Positions 1-8,442 of a DNA stretch of 64,000 nt are shown piece after piece (position 1 is the first letter of the stretch; each line of letters begins with the position of its first letter). A program made the position numbers and the translations under genes. This stretch comes from Eubacterium sp. MSJ-33 (GTDB taxonomy: Bacteria > Bacillota > Clostridia > Lachnospirales > Lachnospiraceae), in assembly GCF_022174665.1 (NCBI RefSeq), contig NZ_CP076562.1:1556001-1620000 (forward strand), read 5' to 3'. Under the pieces are notes generated by a model, which was given only the letters and a program-made list of their open reading frames with translations, was not told the origin of the DNA and did not search any database.

Positions 1-838
1 TACTGAAATCGGCACGCTCATTCAGGGAAGATGTATCCTGCTGCAGATTCACAACATGATCATTTACACTTGTTACAATATTATTCAGTTTTTCCTTAAG
101 TATCTTTGAGGAATCAATCAACGTGTCAATCTCCGCAATTGCCGAAGAGCCTTCCACGTCTTCTGAAATACTTCCGTTCGCAATCCGTTCAATATGTGCT
201 GTTGTCTTCGCCAGTGACTTCCGGATCTTCAACGCAAGGAGAATCAGGGCACCCAGGTATAGAATGCCTATCGCCACAGAGATCAGTAACAATGTACGCA
301 CAAGTCCCTTCTTTGCTGCGTTGACAGTCGCTGTTTTCTCGCCGGCAAATCCCATACCGATCACATCACCGGCATCGGAATACACCGGTGTGTAGTATAC
401 ATAGTAATCTGCGCCTGCAATCTGTACACCATCTGCGTGGTAATCCTTACCCGCCTGGACAGTTTTCCAGATTGTGGCATCCGCCTTTGTTCCCTCCGGA
501 CGGTTTCCATTCTCGTCAACAACCGAAGTGATGTATCGTTCATCTCCTTCAAAAAATGTAAGCTCGATATTGTCCTTTTTCAATGAATCAATAAACTCGT
601 AGCTGACATCGTCCCTGCATAAGATATCTTCCCGGACGTCCCACTCAAAGTATTTCTCTACCGAAACCGCACATGCCTTTAGTCTTGCATATGTACTGTT
701 TTCAAGTTCCTGCTCCATTTTTCTTGTAGAATAAACTGTCAGAATCAGAATTGCCGTGAGCAGCGGAACGCTGCCAATCAAGATAATCACCCATAAGATA
801 TTTAATCGTTTTCCTTTTGATTTTTTAATAGCTGCCAT
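1..838 (-). CDS. Methyl-accepting chemotaxis protein, N-terminal part (cut by window edge)
   Basis: The first 279 residues are visible; the gene runs off the left edge. The start is the ATG at 838, behind a GGGGGAGGG ribosome site. Residues 12-36 are a membrane helix, 37-178 an extracellular Cache-like sensor domain, 179-205 a second helix, and 206-260 a HAMP-type linker (it contains ERIANGSISEDV). This is the layout of a transmembrane chemoreceptor. The C-terminal signalling domain lies outside the window, so a HAMP-containing sensor of another kind cannot be excluded. The ligand is unknown. The gene follows the rpsI terminator and has its own -10 box (TATAAT at 893-898). Confidence 0.8.
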   Translation of the reverse strand, partial: MAAIKKSKGKRLNILWVIILIGSVPLLTAILILTVYSTRKMEQELENSTYARLKACAVSVEKYFEWDVREDILCRDDVSYEFIDSLKKDNIELTFFEGDERYITSVVDENGNRPEGTKADATIWKTVQAGKDYHADGVQIAGADYYVYYTPVYSDAGDVIGMGFAGEKTATVNAAKKGLVRTLLLISVAIGILYLGALILLALKIRKSLAKTTAHIERIANGSISEDVEGSSAIAEIDTLIDSSKILKEKLNNIVTSVNDHVVNLQQDTSSLNERADFS

Positions 839-892
839 ACATTATCAGAAGATGTATAATCTTCCCTCCCCCTTTTCTATGTATTTCTCTCT

Positions 893-898
893 ATTATA
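893..898 (-). promoter_or_regulatory. -10 box upstream of the chemoreceptor
   Basis: A TATAAT hexamer on the minus strand lies 55 bp before the start codon at 838. I see no good -35 at 17 bp and no sigma-28 type GCCGATAA box, so the promoter class is uncertain. Confidence 0.35.
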
Positions 899-1036
899 CT
901 CATTTTTTTCGACGGGTTCTATCAAATATTTGAGGTTTTCATGGCATTTACTTGTGTCTGGCATCATTTGCGAGCTGGATTGACGAGAACCTCCTCTTCA
1001 CTTCGAGTCGGTCATCTCAAGTCTCAAATAAACGCA

Positions 1037-1078
1037 ACAAAAAAGCTCCAAGAGAATAAATTCTCTGGAGCTTTTTGC
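1037..1078 (-). terminator. Rho-independent terminator after rpsI
   Basis: A 13-bp stem reads GCTCCAGAGAATT on one side and its complement (one mismatch) on the other, followed on the minus strand by a run of T. It lies about 20 bp past the rpsI stop codon and closes the rplM-rpsI unit. Confidence 0.85.
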
Positions 1079-1095
1079 ATGCGATTGCTCGCAAA

Positions 1096-1494
1096 TTATC
1101 TCTTTGAAAACTGTGGTGCACGACGAGCTGCTTTGAGACCGTACTTCTTTCTCTCCTTCATACGAGGATCTCTTGTAAGATATCCTGCCTTCTTAAGAGC
1201 TGGTCTGTACTCAGCGTCTGCCTCAAGGAGTGCTCTGGAGATACCATGTCTGATAGCACCAGCCTGACCTGTAAATCCGCCACCCTTAACATTTACAAGT
1301 GCATCAAACTTTCCTTCTGTACCTGTTGCTGCAAATGGCTGCTTAACAATGAGCTTCAATGTATCAAGACCGAAATACTCATCCATGTCTTTCTTATTAA
1401 TAGTTACCTTACCAGTTCCTGGTACAAGGTAAACTCTTGCGATACTGCTTTTTCTTCTACCTGTTCCGTAAAATCTATTACTATTCTTAGCCAC
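1096..1494 (-). CDS. rpsI: 30S ribosomal protein S9
   Basis: The product has 132 residues, the usual length for S9. It binds the head of the small subunit, and its C-terminal tail reaches the P-site tRNA. The family signature is present: [12 protein letters not shown] near residue 11, [14 protein letters not shown] in the middle and the basic end [17 protein letters not shown]. It lies 17 bp behind rplM, the standard L13-S9 pair, and is followed by a terminator. Confidence 0.97.
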   Translation of the reverse strand: MAKNSNRFYGTGRRKSSIARVYLVPGTGKVTINKKDMDEYFGLDTLKLIVKQPFAATGTEGKFDALVNVKGGGFTGQAGAIRHGISRALLEADAEYRPALKKAGYLTRDPRMKERKKYGLKAARRAPQFSKR

Positions 1495-1511
1495 GAACGT
1501 TTCCTCCCTTA

Positions 1512-1946
1512 TTAATACTTAATCTCTAATACTTCTGGCTTCTGAGCCTGCTGCTTGTGCTCTGGTCCAGCGTAAACATAAAGCTTCTTGATCATCTGTC
1601 TTCCGAGAGGTCCCTTTGGAAGCATGCCCTTAACTGCAAGGTAGATAACATCCTCCGGCTTCTTAGCCATCTTCTCTTTGAGAGTCTGCTCTTTCATACC
1701 GCCAACGTAATCAGAATGGTGATAGTAAACCTTCTGATCCATCTTCTTACCTGTTACTTTGATCTTATCAGCATTTACAACTACGATATAGTCACCTGTA
1801 TCGATGTGTGGTGTAAATGTTGGCTTGTTCTTTCCTCTTAAAATGCTTGCGATCTCTGATGATAAACGACCTAATGTATGTCCTGTAGCATCTACTACAT
1901 ACCACTTTCTTTCAATGTTTGATGGGCTTGCCATAAAGCTCTTCAT
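1512..1946 (-). CDS. rplM: 50S ribosomal protein L13
   Basis: The product has 144 residues when started at the ATG at 1946, 4 bp behind AAGGAGGAACAC. The reading frame stays open for 52 more codons upstream, but that stretch lacks a ribosome site and lies inside the transcribed leader, so it is not coding. L13 is an early-assembly protein of the large subunit. Family motifs are [16 protein letters not shown] and the conserved core [11 protein letters not shown]. The gene is co-transcribed with rpsI. Confidence 0.97.
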   Translation of the reverse strand: MKSFMASPSNIERKWYVVDATGHTLGRLSSEIASILRGKNKPTFTPHIDTGDYIVVVNADKIKVTGKKMDQKVYYHHSDYVGGMKEQTLKEKMAKKPEDVIYLAVKGMLPKGPLGRQMIKKLYVYAGPEHKQQAQKPEVLEIKY

Positions 1947-2123
1947 TGTGGTGTTCCTCCTTAAAATTATTCGAATTGTCCTGCATCTTACCCATGCTTT
2001 GAAGCCGAAATGTCCGAAACAGCCTGTCCGCACAGTGCCGAATGCGTACTGTACATTGTCCCAAAAGAGTATTCCGCAAGTCCCGGGGCTATTGGGACGC
2101 ACTTCACCTGTCTTTTGTCACAT
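1947..2123 (-). promoter_or_regulatory. Long 5' leader of rplM, possible ribosomal-protein autoregulatory leader
   Basis: About 175 nt separate the predicted transcription start of the rplM promoter from the start codon. The leader is GC-richer than its surroundings and holds several complementary segments, for example CGGACAGGCTGTTTCGGACA and the pair around GTCCCAATAG/TTTTGGGAC. L13 leaders are known in Bacillales as autoregulatory RNAs. Whether this belongs to that family cannot be decided by eye. Confidence 0.45.
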
Positions 2124-2129
2124 TTAGAT

Positions 2130-2158
2130 ATTATATTATACGTGCCCGCGTGTGTCAA
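2130..2158 (-). promoter_or_regulatory. Sigma-70/SigA promoter of rplM-rpsI
   Basis: The -35 TTGACA (2153-2158) and -10 TATAAT (2130-2135) both match consensus exactly, with 17 bp spacing. This is the best housekeeping promoter seen in the window, as expected for ribosomal protein genes. Confidence 0.85.
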
Positions 2159-2273
2159 CGCCTTTTTACCGGAAATGCAGATTTTTGTACAATATTTTTA
2201 ATTTTAATATAAAACCATACCAAATTCAGCAATAAATTCTACATATTTCATATGTAGTTATATGCATCATATT

Positions 2274-3011
2274 TTACAAATACTCAATTCCAACCAGCCG
2301 AAGGCCACACGCTTCCGCTTTCGGGCCTGCTGCCGCGCGATCCTTCGCATCAAGAATCTCCTTCACATGCTCCGGCGGATACATATTCATACCGCATTTT
2401 AACAAAGTTCCCATTATGATCCGCACCATATTATATAGAAAACCGGTTCCACGGATCGTCATGATAATCATCTTGCCTTCTGTCCGGAAGGAAATCTCTG
2501 TGACGGTGCGCACCGTGGATTCCACTTGTGTCCGTGGCGTGCAGAATGATTTGAAATCATGTTCGCCGACCAGATATGCCGCCGCCTGCTCCATCTTCGC
2601 TACATCGATATGGAAATAGCAAAACTTCGAGTAAAGTCGTACAAGCGGGTTCGGAAACTTGTCATTCCAGATGCGATACTCATACGTTTTGATCGTATCG
2701 CAGAACCGCGGATGAAAATCGTCCGCCACCTGACACGATTCCTGAATCCGGATATCGTCCGGCAACCGCTGGTTTAGCGCGAAGCTGATCTTCTCCGGCG
2801 GAATCCGCGTCTCGGTATCAAAGACCGCCACATTTCCAAGTGCATGCACCCCTGAATCTGTCCGACTCGCACCGATGATCTTGATATCCTCCTGTAACAG
2901 CTTCGACAGTTCGCGGTTCAGGACTTCCTCGATCGTAATTCCATTATCCTGAATCTGCCAGCCACAGTAATTGGTGCCGTCATAGGCAACGGTTAATTTG
3001 ATTCGTTTCAT
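2274..3011 (-). CDS. truA: tRNA pseudouridine synthase A (positions 38-40)
   Basis: This cytoplasmic enzyme isomerises uridines 38, 39 and 40 in the anticodon arm of many tRNAs. The product has 245 residues, normal for the family. The catalytic aspartate is D52 in the motif SRTDSGVHALGN, and the C-terminal RGTGFLYNMVRIIMGTL matches the family. AGAAAGGAG precedes the ATG. It lies between ecfT and rplM, its usual place in Firmicutes. A possible promoter (TTATGA, 17 bp, TATAAT at 3089-3094) suggests separate transcription. Confidence 0.95.
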   Translation of the reverse strand: MKRIKLTVAYDGTNYCGWQIQDNGITIEEVLNRELSKLLQEDIKIIGASRTDSGVHALGNVAVFDTETRIPPEKISFALNQRLPDDIRIQESCQVADDFHPRFCDTIKTYEYRIWNDKFPNPLVRLYSKFCYFHIDVAKMEQAAAYLVGEHDFKSFCTPRTQVESTVRTVTEISFRTEGKMIIMTIRGTGFLYNMVRIIMGTLLKCGMNMYPPEHVKEILDAKDRAAAGPKAEACGLRLVGIEYL

Positions 3012-3176
3012 GGAGCGAATCTCCTTTCTCTTTCTAATATCTTATTTCAATTCAAAATACAGTCTCATACAATATCTCATTACTTCTATTATAAAATCAC
3101 TTGACTAATATCATAAAATATCTACGTCACTGTGATTTATTTTTCTATTTATTACACTTACTATCACTATGCGAAG

Positions 3177-3956
3177 CTAAAATTTTATAATTAGAATTAT
3201 CGACACAACCGTCATCACCAACATACACACATACGCGACCGCATCCCGTCTCTCATACACGAGTGGATGCAGCTTCGTCCGTCCTTTGCCGCCCATATAA
3301 CATCGGCTGTCCATCGCATCCCCCAGATGTCCGGCACGCGAAATCGCATTCTGGAAAAGCGGCAATATCACCGTCCGAAGCTTCTTTAAGCGCACGACCG
3401 GATTCCCCTTCTTAAAGTCCGTGCCTCTCGCCATCTGCGCTTTCATGATCCGGTCTAACTCTCCAAATAATATCGGCACAAACCGGAGTGCGATGGTGAT
3501 TCCCATTGCCACACCGCCACTTAGATGCATGCATTTCTCCATGCCATCCGTCAGTCTCGTCGGTGTCGTTGTATACATCAACAGGCTTGACATCAAAATC
3601 AAAATCAGCATGCGCCAGAACACGAATCCTGCCTTAATCAGCCCTTCCTTCGTGATTGTAAGCACACCAAGCTTTACCAGCGCCGTTCCATGTACGGTAA
3701 ATGCATTTAAGGCACTACAGATCAATATAAACAAAAATATCCCGTGTGTTCCGCGCATCATCTTACGCATCGGCACCCGGCTGCACGCCCACACGCCGGC
3801 AAATACCACAGTGAGAAACACAAAAAGCGGAAGGTTCCGATCCAGCAAAAGCAGGATAATATATACAATTGTAAATCGAATTTTGACACGGGGATCCAGC
3901 CGGTGGACCATCGAATCCACGCTGTGATACTGTCCCCATGTAATATCCTTCATCAT
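3177..3956 (-). CDS. ecfT: Energy-coupling factor transporter membrane subunit EcfT
   Basis: This integral membrane scaffold of group I ECF vitamin/metal transporters couples the two ATPases to exchangeable substrate-binding S components. The product has 259 residues from the ATG at 3956 (AGAGGTAGG upstream); an upstream in-frame ATG has no ribosome site. Several hydrophobic helices lie at about residues 30-130 and at the C-terminus. The two arginine motifs of the coupling helices are visible as MARGTDF and DSRCYMGG. Substrate is set by S components encoded elsewhere; none is in this window. Confidence 0.93.
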   Translation of the reverse strand: MMKDITWGQYHSVDSMVHRLDPRVKIRFTIVYIILLLLDRNLPLFVFLTVVFAGVWACSRVPMRKMMRGTHGIFLFILICSALNAFTVHGTALVKLGVLTITKEGLIKAGFVFWRMLILILMSSLLMYTTTPTRLTDGMEKCMHLSGGVAMGITIALRFVPILFGELDRIMKAQMARGTDFKKGNPVVRLKKLRTVILPLFQNAISRAGHLGDAMDSRCYMGGKGRTKLHPLVYERRDAVAYVCMLVMTVVSIILIIKF

Positions 3957-4069
3957 GTTCCTACCTCTTTTTAGACATATTTCATGCAAACGTACCCGAG
4001 CCGAATATCACTCATATCCCACACGCAACAGGAATAGATATATGCATGTTAGCTCGTCCTATATAATAT

Positions 4070-5869
4070 CTATAATCTATCAACCGCATCCACAATCGCC
4101 TGCACAGTCTCCGCAGGCTGTGTATGTCTGCACGACACCGGAAGCCCCATCATACGCAGGCGGATTAATAGCTGCATGCAGACCGGAAGCTCACAGAGTG
4201 CTTCGGAGAGTATTTTATTGTCCAATGTCTGTCGGCCGGTCATCCCCTGCGACATATCATCCATCTCTCGCCGCCATAATCGGTAAAAAACATCCGCAGG
4301 CGTTCCATACTCCAGAATCTTCCCATCTTGCAGATACAAGACCTGTTCTGCGTCCTCCACGACAGCATCTGCATCGTGACTGACGACAACAACTGTAATC
4401 CCTGCATCCCGGTGTAATGCACGCAGGATATCCAGCATTTTTTTCTTTCCAACCGGATCAAGCCCTGCCAACGGCTCATCTAAAATCAGATAATCCGGCT
4501 GCATCGCAATCACGCCAGCCAAAGCCACACGCCGTTTCTGTCCGCCCGACAGCTTATCCATCGGCAGATCATAGACATCCTGTGGCAGTCCGACAAACTG
4601 AATCGCCTCATACGCCCGCTTCTCCGCTTCCACTTCGCTGATGCCGACATTCCGCGGTCCAAACACCACATCTTCATATACATTTTTTGCAAATAACTGC
4701 TGTTCCGGATACTGGAAGATAAACCCGATCTTCTTACGCAACGCTGCTATATCCGCAGAAGCATCCGTTACCTCAAGCCCATCCACATAGATATTTCCGT
4801 CTGTCGGAGAAATAAGTGCCGGTATCATCTGCAGAAGCGTTGACTTTCCTGCACCCGAAGGTCCGATGATTGCTGTATAGCTGCCTTTCTCAATCGAACA
4901 GCATACATCGGTAAGAATCGGTTTCTCCCCGTAATTCAGATGGACATGTTGTAACACGATTGCCTGTGACAATGCTTTCGCCTTCTTCCCTGTCGGTGCA
5001 GGTTCCATCGTCTTTTCTTTCAGAAATGCATACGGATGCTCCTTGTATATACGTTCTGCAATTGCCTTGATTGAGAACAAATCCTTCGTCCTCACGCACC
5101 CACACTTGGTCAAAGCATGTGCAAGCTGCACAGTCATCGGCAGTTCCAACCCAAACTCGCGTAATTTCTCCGGCTGCGCAAAAATTGCTTCCCGGCTGCC
5201 CTTCATAGCAAGCCTTCCCTGATGCATCACATAGATCCAATCTGCCATCAGAAGCTCCTCCATCAGATGTGTAATCAGAATAATCGTGATTCCCTGCTTC
5301 TGTAGCTCTTTCATCAACTGCAGCACATCCCGTCTGGATTTCGGATCAAGCATACTGGTTGCCTCATCAAGCACGATACACCGTGGCTTCATCGCAAGTA
5401 CGCCTGCAATCGCAACCTTCTGTTTTCCACCTCCAGATAGCTCTTCGATGCGCATGGACGCCGAAAGTCCGACCTGGTCAAGCGCATCCTCCACACGTTT
5501 CACCAGTTCTTTGTGTGGCACGCCGATATTCTCCGCGCCAAAGGCAACATCCTCTTCCACAACACTACCAATCAACTGATCATCGGGATTCTGGAACACC
5601 ATGCCAACCATCTTCCGGATCGGAATGATATTTCCCTCCTGCATCGCATCAAGTCCGCCGATGAGAACCGTACCTTCAATCGGAAGCAACAGGCGGTTTA
5701 AGATCTTGGCAAATGTGCTTTTTCCGCTTCCATTCACCCCTGCCACAACGATAAATTCACCTTCTCCTGCATCAAAATTGATTCCACGGATGGCGTTTAC
5801 CATCTCCGTCAGATTCCCTTCTTCATCCCGGTCAAAATATTCAAATGTGAGATCTCTGATTGTTATCAT
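4070..5869 (-). CDS. ecfA: Fused energy-coupling factor ATPase (EcfA1-EcfA2 in one chain)
   Basis: This 599-residue protein contains two complete ABC ATPase domains that are usually two genes. Domain 1 has Walker A GVNGSGKS (44-51), signature LSGGG (144-148) and Walker B CIVLDEA (164-170). Domain 2 has Walker A GPSGAGKS (336-343), signature LSGGQ (440-444) and Walker B LILDEP (461-466). A linker of about 60 residues (240-300) joins them. The last position of the first signature is G instead of the usual Q. With EcfT it forms the energy module for vitamin or metal-ion uptake. It lies 113 bp upstream of ecfT in the same direction and has its own promoter. Confidence 0.93.
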   Translation of the reverse strand: MITIRDLTFEYFDRDEEGNLTEMVNAIRGINFDAGEGEFIVVAGVNGSGKSTFAKILNRLLLPIEGTVLIGGLDAMQEGNIIPIRKMVGMVFQNPDDQLIGSVVEEDVAFGAENIGVPHKELVKRVEDALDQVGLSASMRIEELSGGGKQKVAIAGVLAMKPRCIVLDEATSMLDPKSRRDVLQLMKELQKQGITIILITHLMEELLMADWIYVMHQGRLAMKGSREAIFAQPEKLREFGLELPMTVQLAHALTKCGCVRTKDLFSIKAIAERIYKEHPYAFLKEKTMEPAPTGKKAKALSQAIVLQHVHLNYGEKPILTDVCCSIEKGSYTAIIGPSGAGKSTLLQMIPALISPTDGNIYVDGLEVTDASADIAALRKKIGFIFQYPEQQLFAKNVYEDVVFGPRNVGISEVEAEKRAYEAIQFVGLPQDVYDLPMDKLSGGQKRRVALAGVIAMQPDYLILDEPLAGLDPVGKKKMLDILRALHRDAGITVVVVSHDADAVVEDAEQVLYLQDGKILEYGTPADVFYRLWRREMDDMSQGMTGRQTLDNKILSEALCELPVCMQLLIRLRMMGLPVSCRHTQPAETVQAIVDAVDRL

Positions 5870-5930
5870 GATATCCTATATTCCTGATTGTTTTTTATAT
5901 TCGCAATAACTAACTTATAACATATCCATT

Positions 5931-5960
5931 ACTATACCATTTTTTCTACGTATGTCGCAA
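5931..5960 (-). promoter_or_regulatory. Promoter of the ecfA-ecfT unit
   Basis: Minus-strand -35 TTGCGA (5955-5960) and -10 TATAGT (5931-5936) are separated by 18 bp. The leader is about 60 nt. I see no riboswitch-like structure in it. Confidence 0.55.
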
Positions 5961-6057
5961 TTTTTTCTCAAAAGAATAAAGAAATTTTCACATATTAACA
6001 TGAAAACATCCATACAATATTTTTTCGTTAAATAAAAATGTTTTTTCAGCTTTTCTA

Positions 6058-6066
6058 TGTTATAAT
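6058..6066 (+). promoter_or_regulatory. Extended -10 promoter of the gene at 6172
   Basis: TGTTATAAT is an extended -10 (TGn plus TATAAT). No clear -35 is seen, as is common for extended -10 promoters. It is divergent from the ecfA promoter and gives a leader of about 100 nt. Confidence 0.5.
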
Positions 6067-6171
6067 TTGTATGGATTTGCTATTATTGTACGAAATGTAT
6101 GGAATATAGCATTTTCAGACCATTTGTCAGTTTTATCTGACATTTATTTTACACATATTGGGAGGGTACAT

Positions 6172-6714
6172 ATGGAATTTTCTAATTTTCCAAACATTAA
6201 TGCACGAATTACTGCCTGGGGCGGCATCAAGCAGACTGCATTTAACAAAAAAAAATACGCAGCCGCTGAGGCATCATGGAATTTGCTTTCGCCACAGGAG
6301 ATTGCAATGCTTGATCAGCAGATTCCTTATGGTGTGGAAGCGTTCTCATTCGTGGCAACACCAACAGCAATTCTCGTCTATGATGCGAAGACGGTGCGCG
6401 TGATTCCGATTCGCGATATCATGTGGATCTATGGAAATGTGGTTAAACAGACAATGAATTTTATTCCGACAAGCAAATTCCACACCTTATATCTGCTTGC
6501 ACGAGATGGCGGAACTTATTCACTCGGACAGATCACAACCGGTGGTTTCTCCAAGAAAGCACCACTGGACGAAGCGGTCGCCAAACTGCAGAACCTGTTA
6601 TTTCCTTACAGAAAAGGAATTGTATATGGATATTCCGATGAAATCGCGAACTATTTCCAGGGGAACTTCGCCGGAGCTGTCCAGATGGTTGACGCGAAAT
6701 CTATGGAACCGTAA
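6172..6714 (+). CDS. Conserved-looking protein of unknown function, 180 aa
   Basis: I do not recognise a family. The start is the ATG at 6172 behind GGGAGGG; the open frame continues upstream to 6067 but without a ribosome site. No signal peptide or membrane helix is visible, so it is likely cytoplasmic. The centre alternates short beta-strand-like segments (AILVYDAKTVRVIPIRDI, FHTLYLLARDGGTY), which could suit a PH-like fold, but that is a guess. It is one of the few plus-strand genes here and ends at a bidirectional terminator. Confidence 0.7.
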   Translation: MEFSNFPNINARITAWGGIKQTAFNKKKYAAAEASWNLLSPQEIAMLDQQIPYGVEAFSFVATPTAILVYDAKTVRVIPIRDIMWIYGNVVKQTMNFIPTSKFHTLYLLARDGGTYSLGQITTGGFSKKAPLDEAVAKLQNLLFPYRKGIVYGYSDEIANYFQGNFAGAVQMVDAKSMEP

Positions 6715-6760
6715 TTTTTCTACCATACCCATATATGGCTTCTCGCAGGAGACACAGAGT

Positions 6761-6798
6761 AACAAAGAGGGATTGACATACGTCAATCCCTCTTTGTT
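6761..6798. terminator. Bidirectional terminator between 6172 gene and pilin gene
   Basis: A perfect 17-bp stem (AACAAAGAGGGATTGAC) with a short loop has A-rich and T-rich flanks, so it can end both the convergent plus-strand gene at 6172-6714 and the minus-strand pilin gene. Confidence 0.85.
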
Positions 6799-6835
6799 TC
6801 TATTCAAGTTACCACGAATTTCGCATTTTAGCGGC

Positions 6836-7465
6836 CTACTGAATCTTAGGTGCATCAACGAAAGCTGTCTCATCCTCCAGATGTACATATCCGTCGCCAG
6901 CAACATATTGAATCAGACAGCCGGAATTATAATACTGCGCAAATAAAACCTTTCCTTCTCCACCATATACAACAATCACACCCGGACATCCAAACTGATT
7001 ATAAAAACCGTTACAATTCATGCCCAATGGTTCATCCTCATCTCCTGTAAAGTTAAAGAAATGATACTCACTGCCATCCTTTGCATTCAGCTCCTCCAAC
7101 ACGCGCTGTGCAAAATAATACTCCAATGCATTCGCATCTGTAATGCCATTCACACTGTTATTCTGCGCCCGGCTGAGCATGTAATTCGTCAACACACCAC
7201 ATGGTGTAGCTTTTCCCTCATCATCCGTATATGTCTTATTAAGATTCATCGGGTGATCTTCTGCATATGTCGAAATCATGCCTGTCTCTACCGCCGAGAC
7301 AATCGTTCGAAGCTCCTCTGTCGCTGTTGACGCCCTTGCTCTGCGCACATACCTGATTACCGCCAGTCCGATTGCACCTGCCAAGACAGCCATAATCGCA
7401 ATCACGATAATAAGTTCTACCAATGTAAAACCTTCATTTGTTGAAATTCTTCTCCGTTTTCTCAT
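6836..7465 (-). CDS. Type IV pilin-like protein (prepilin N-terminus)
   Basis: The product has 209 residues with a class III signal: a basic leader MRKRRRISTNEG, cleavage expected after the glycine, then FTLVELIIVIAIMAVLAGAIGLAV with glutamate at position +5. A soluble domain follows with cysteines that could form disulfides. Such proteins are cut by prepilin peptidase and assembled into type IV pili, competence pseudopili or secretion pseudopili. No peptidase, ATPase or other pilin gene is near, so it is an orphan here. The function is inferred only from the N-terminus. Confidence 0.75.
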   Translation of the reverse strand: MRKRRRISTNEGFTLVELIIVIAIMAVLAGAIGLAVIRYVRRARASTATEELRTIVSAVETGMISTYAEDHPMNLNKTYTDDEGKATPCGVLTNYMLSRAQNNSVNGITDANALEYYFAQRVLEELNAKDGSEYHFFNFTGDEDEPLGMNCNGFYNQFGCPGVIVVYGGEGKVLFAQYYNSGCLIQYVAGDGYVHLEDETAFVDAPKIQ

Positions 7466-7565
7466 ACCCCTACCCCGTAAATACCGAACTTTTCAAACTT
7501 AAAGTCATCATATCATCTTATGCATCGCAAAGCAAATATAATTCTATAAAATGCATGACAAAAAA

Positions 7566-8402
7566 TTACAATTCTGCACCAATCACAATTCCCTTAGAAT
7601 CTGTTCCATGTCCAATCTGTCCTGTGACCGCGATTGGTACCGTGCTACATGTATATTTCTTCACAAGCTGTACTATATCCGGAGTACACTTTCTCTCATC
7701 CATCTCTGTAAATGTTCCAAGTAAAATCCCCGCAACCTGTTCAAATGCACCAAGTTGCTGCAACTGACTCAGATACGTCTCCATCCGTGCAACTGTGCCG
7801 GAACGACTCTCTAGAAGCAGGATTTTTCCTTTCAGGTCTGGCATATAACCGGTTCCTGCCAGTTTCAGAAAGCACCGGATATTCCCTCCAACAACAATAC
7901 CGTGCATCTGTGTACCCTGGACATAATGATAATCAACCCGATATAACGCATCTCCGCCATCTTGCATGACATTCCGCACATCCGCGATCTGTTGCTTCCG
8001 GTTCGCATAAAGCACATTTCGAATCTGATATAATACGCCTGTCCGTCCGGTTTTTGCATAGATTGCATTTAATACCGTCGTCAGGTCGCTATATCCCCAG
8101 AACTGCTTATTCGCCTCCGCAATCACGCTATAGTCCAAATACGGCAAAATACCATTTGCGATATCCCCTCCGGATATATCACAGATCGCATCAATCGAAT
8201 CATCCTTATAAAAATCATTTACTATATTCGCACGCTCCTCTTCCGTTCCACCCGCCACGCCGTCACATGCAAATATATACGGACTAAGCACACTCTCAAT
8301 ACCCATATCAGCTAACGTCTGCTGCAATTCTTTGATCTCTCTCTCATATGTATACTTTAATCCATTTGAACAGCACACAATTCCGGTTTTTTTAAATCCC
8401 AT
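7566..8402 (-). CDS. S66 family LD-carboxypeptidase / MccF-like serine peptidase
   Basis: The product has 278 residues. Family S66 enzymes either cut the L-Lys/D-Ala bond of muropeptides in cell-wall recycling or cut self-made peptide-nucleotide toxins (MccF). The family core is clear: SGGDIANGILPYLD, then GYSDLT with nucleophile S105, E198 in LLLES and H265 in GQIGHG complete the triad. No signal peptide is seen, so it is cytoplasmic. It lies 100 bp upstream of the pilin gene and only 40 bp past the broken end of the surface-protein gene. Confidence 0.87.
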   Translation of the reverse strand: MGFKKTGIVCCSNGLKYTYEREIKELQQTLADMGIESVLSPYIFACDGVAGGTEEERANIVNDFYKDDSIDAICDISGGDIANGILPYLDYSVIAEANKQFWGYSDLTTVLNAIYAKTGRTGVLYQIRNVLYANRKQQIADVRNVMQDGGDALYRVDYHYVQGTQMHGIVVGGNIRCFLKLAGTGYMPDLKGKILLLESRSGTVARMETYLSQLQQLGAFEQVAGILLGTFTEMDERKCTPDIVQLVKKYTCSTVPIAVTGQIGHGTDSKGIVIGAEL

Positions 8403-8442
8403 ATTTGAAAATCAACTTCCCTTCTGCCTTCGATCATCTTTA

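Noticed and set aside
1947..2102. N-terminal extension of L13
   Set aside because: It has no ribosome site and falls in the leader downstream of a perfect promoter; the family start is at 1946.
5870..6171. Vitamin or cobalt riboswitch upstream of ecfA
   Set aside because: The ecfA leader is only about 60 nt and shows no conserved aptamer features that I recognise.
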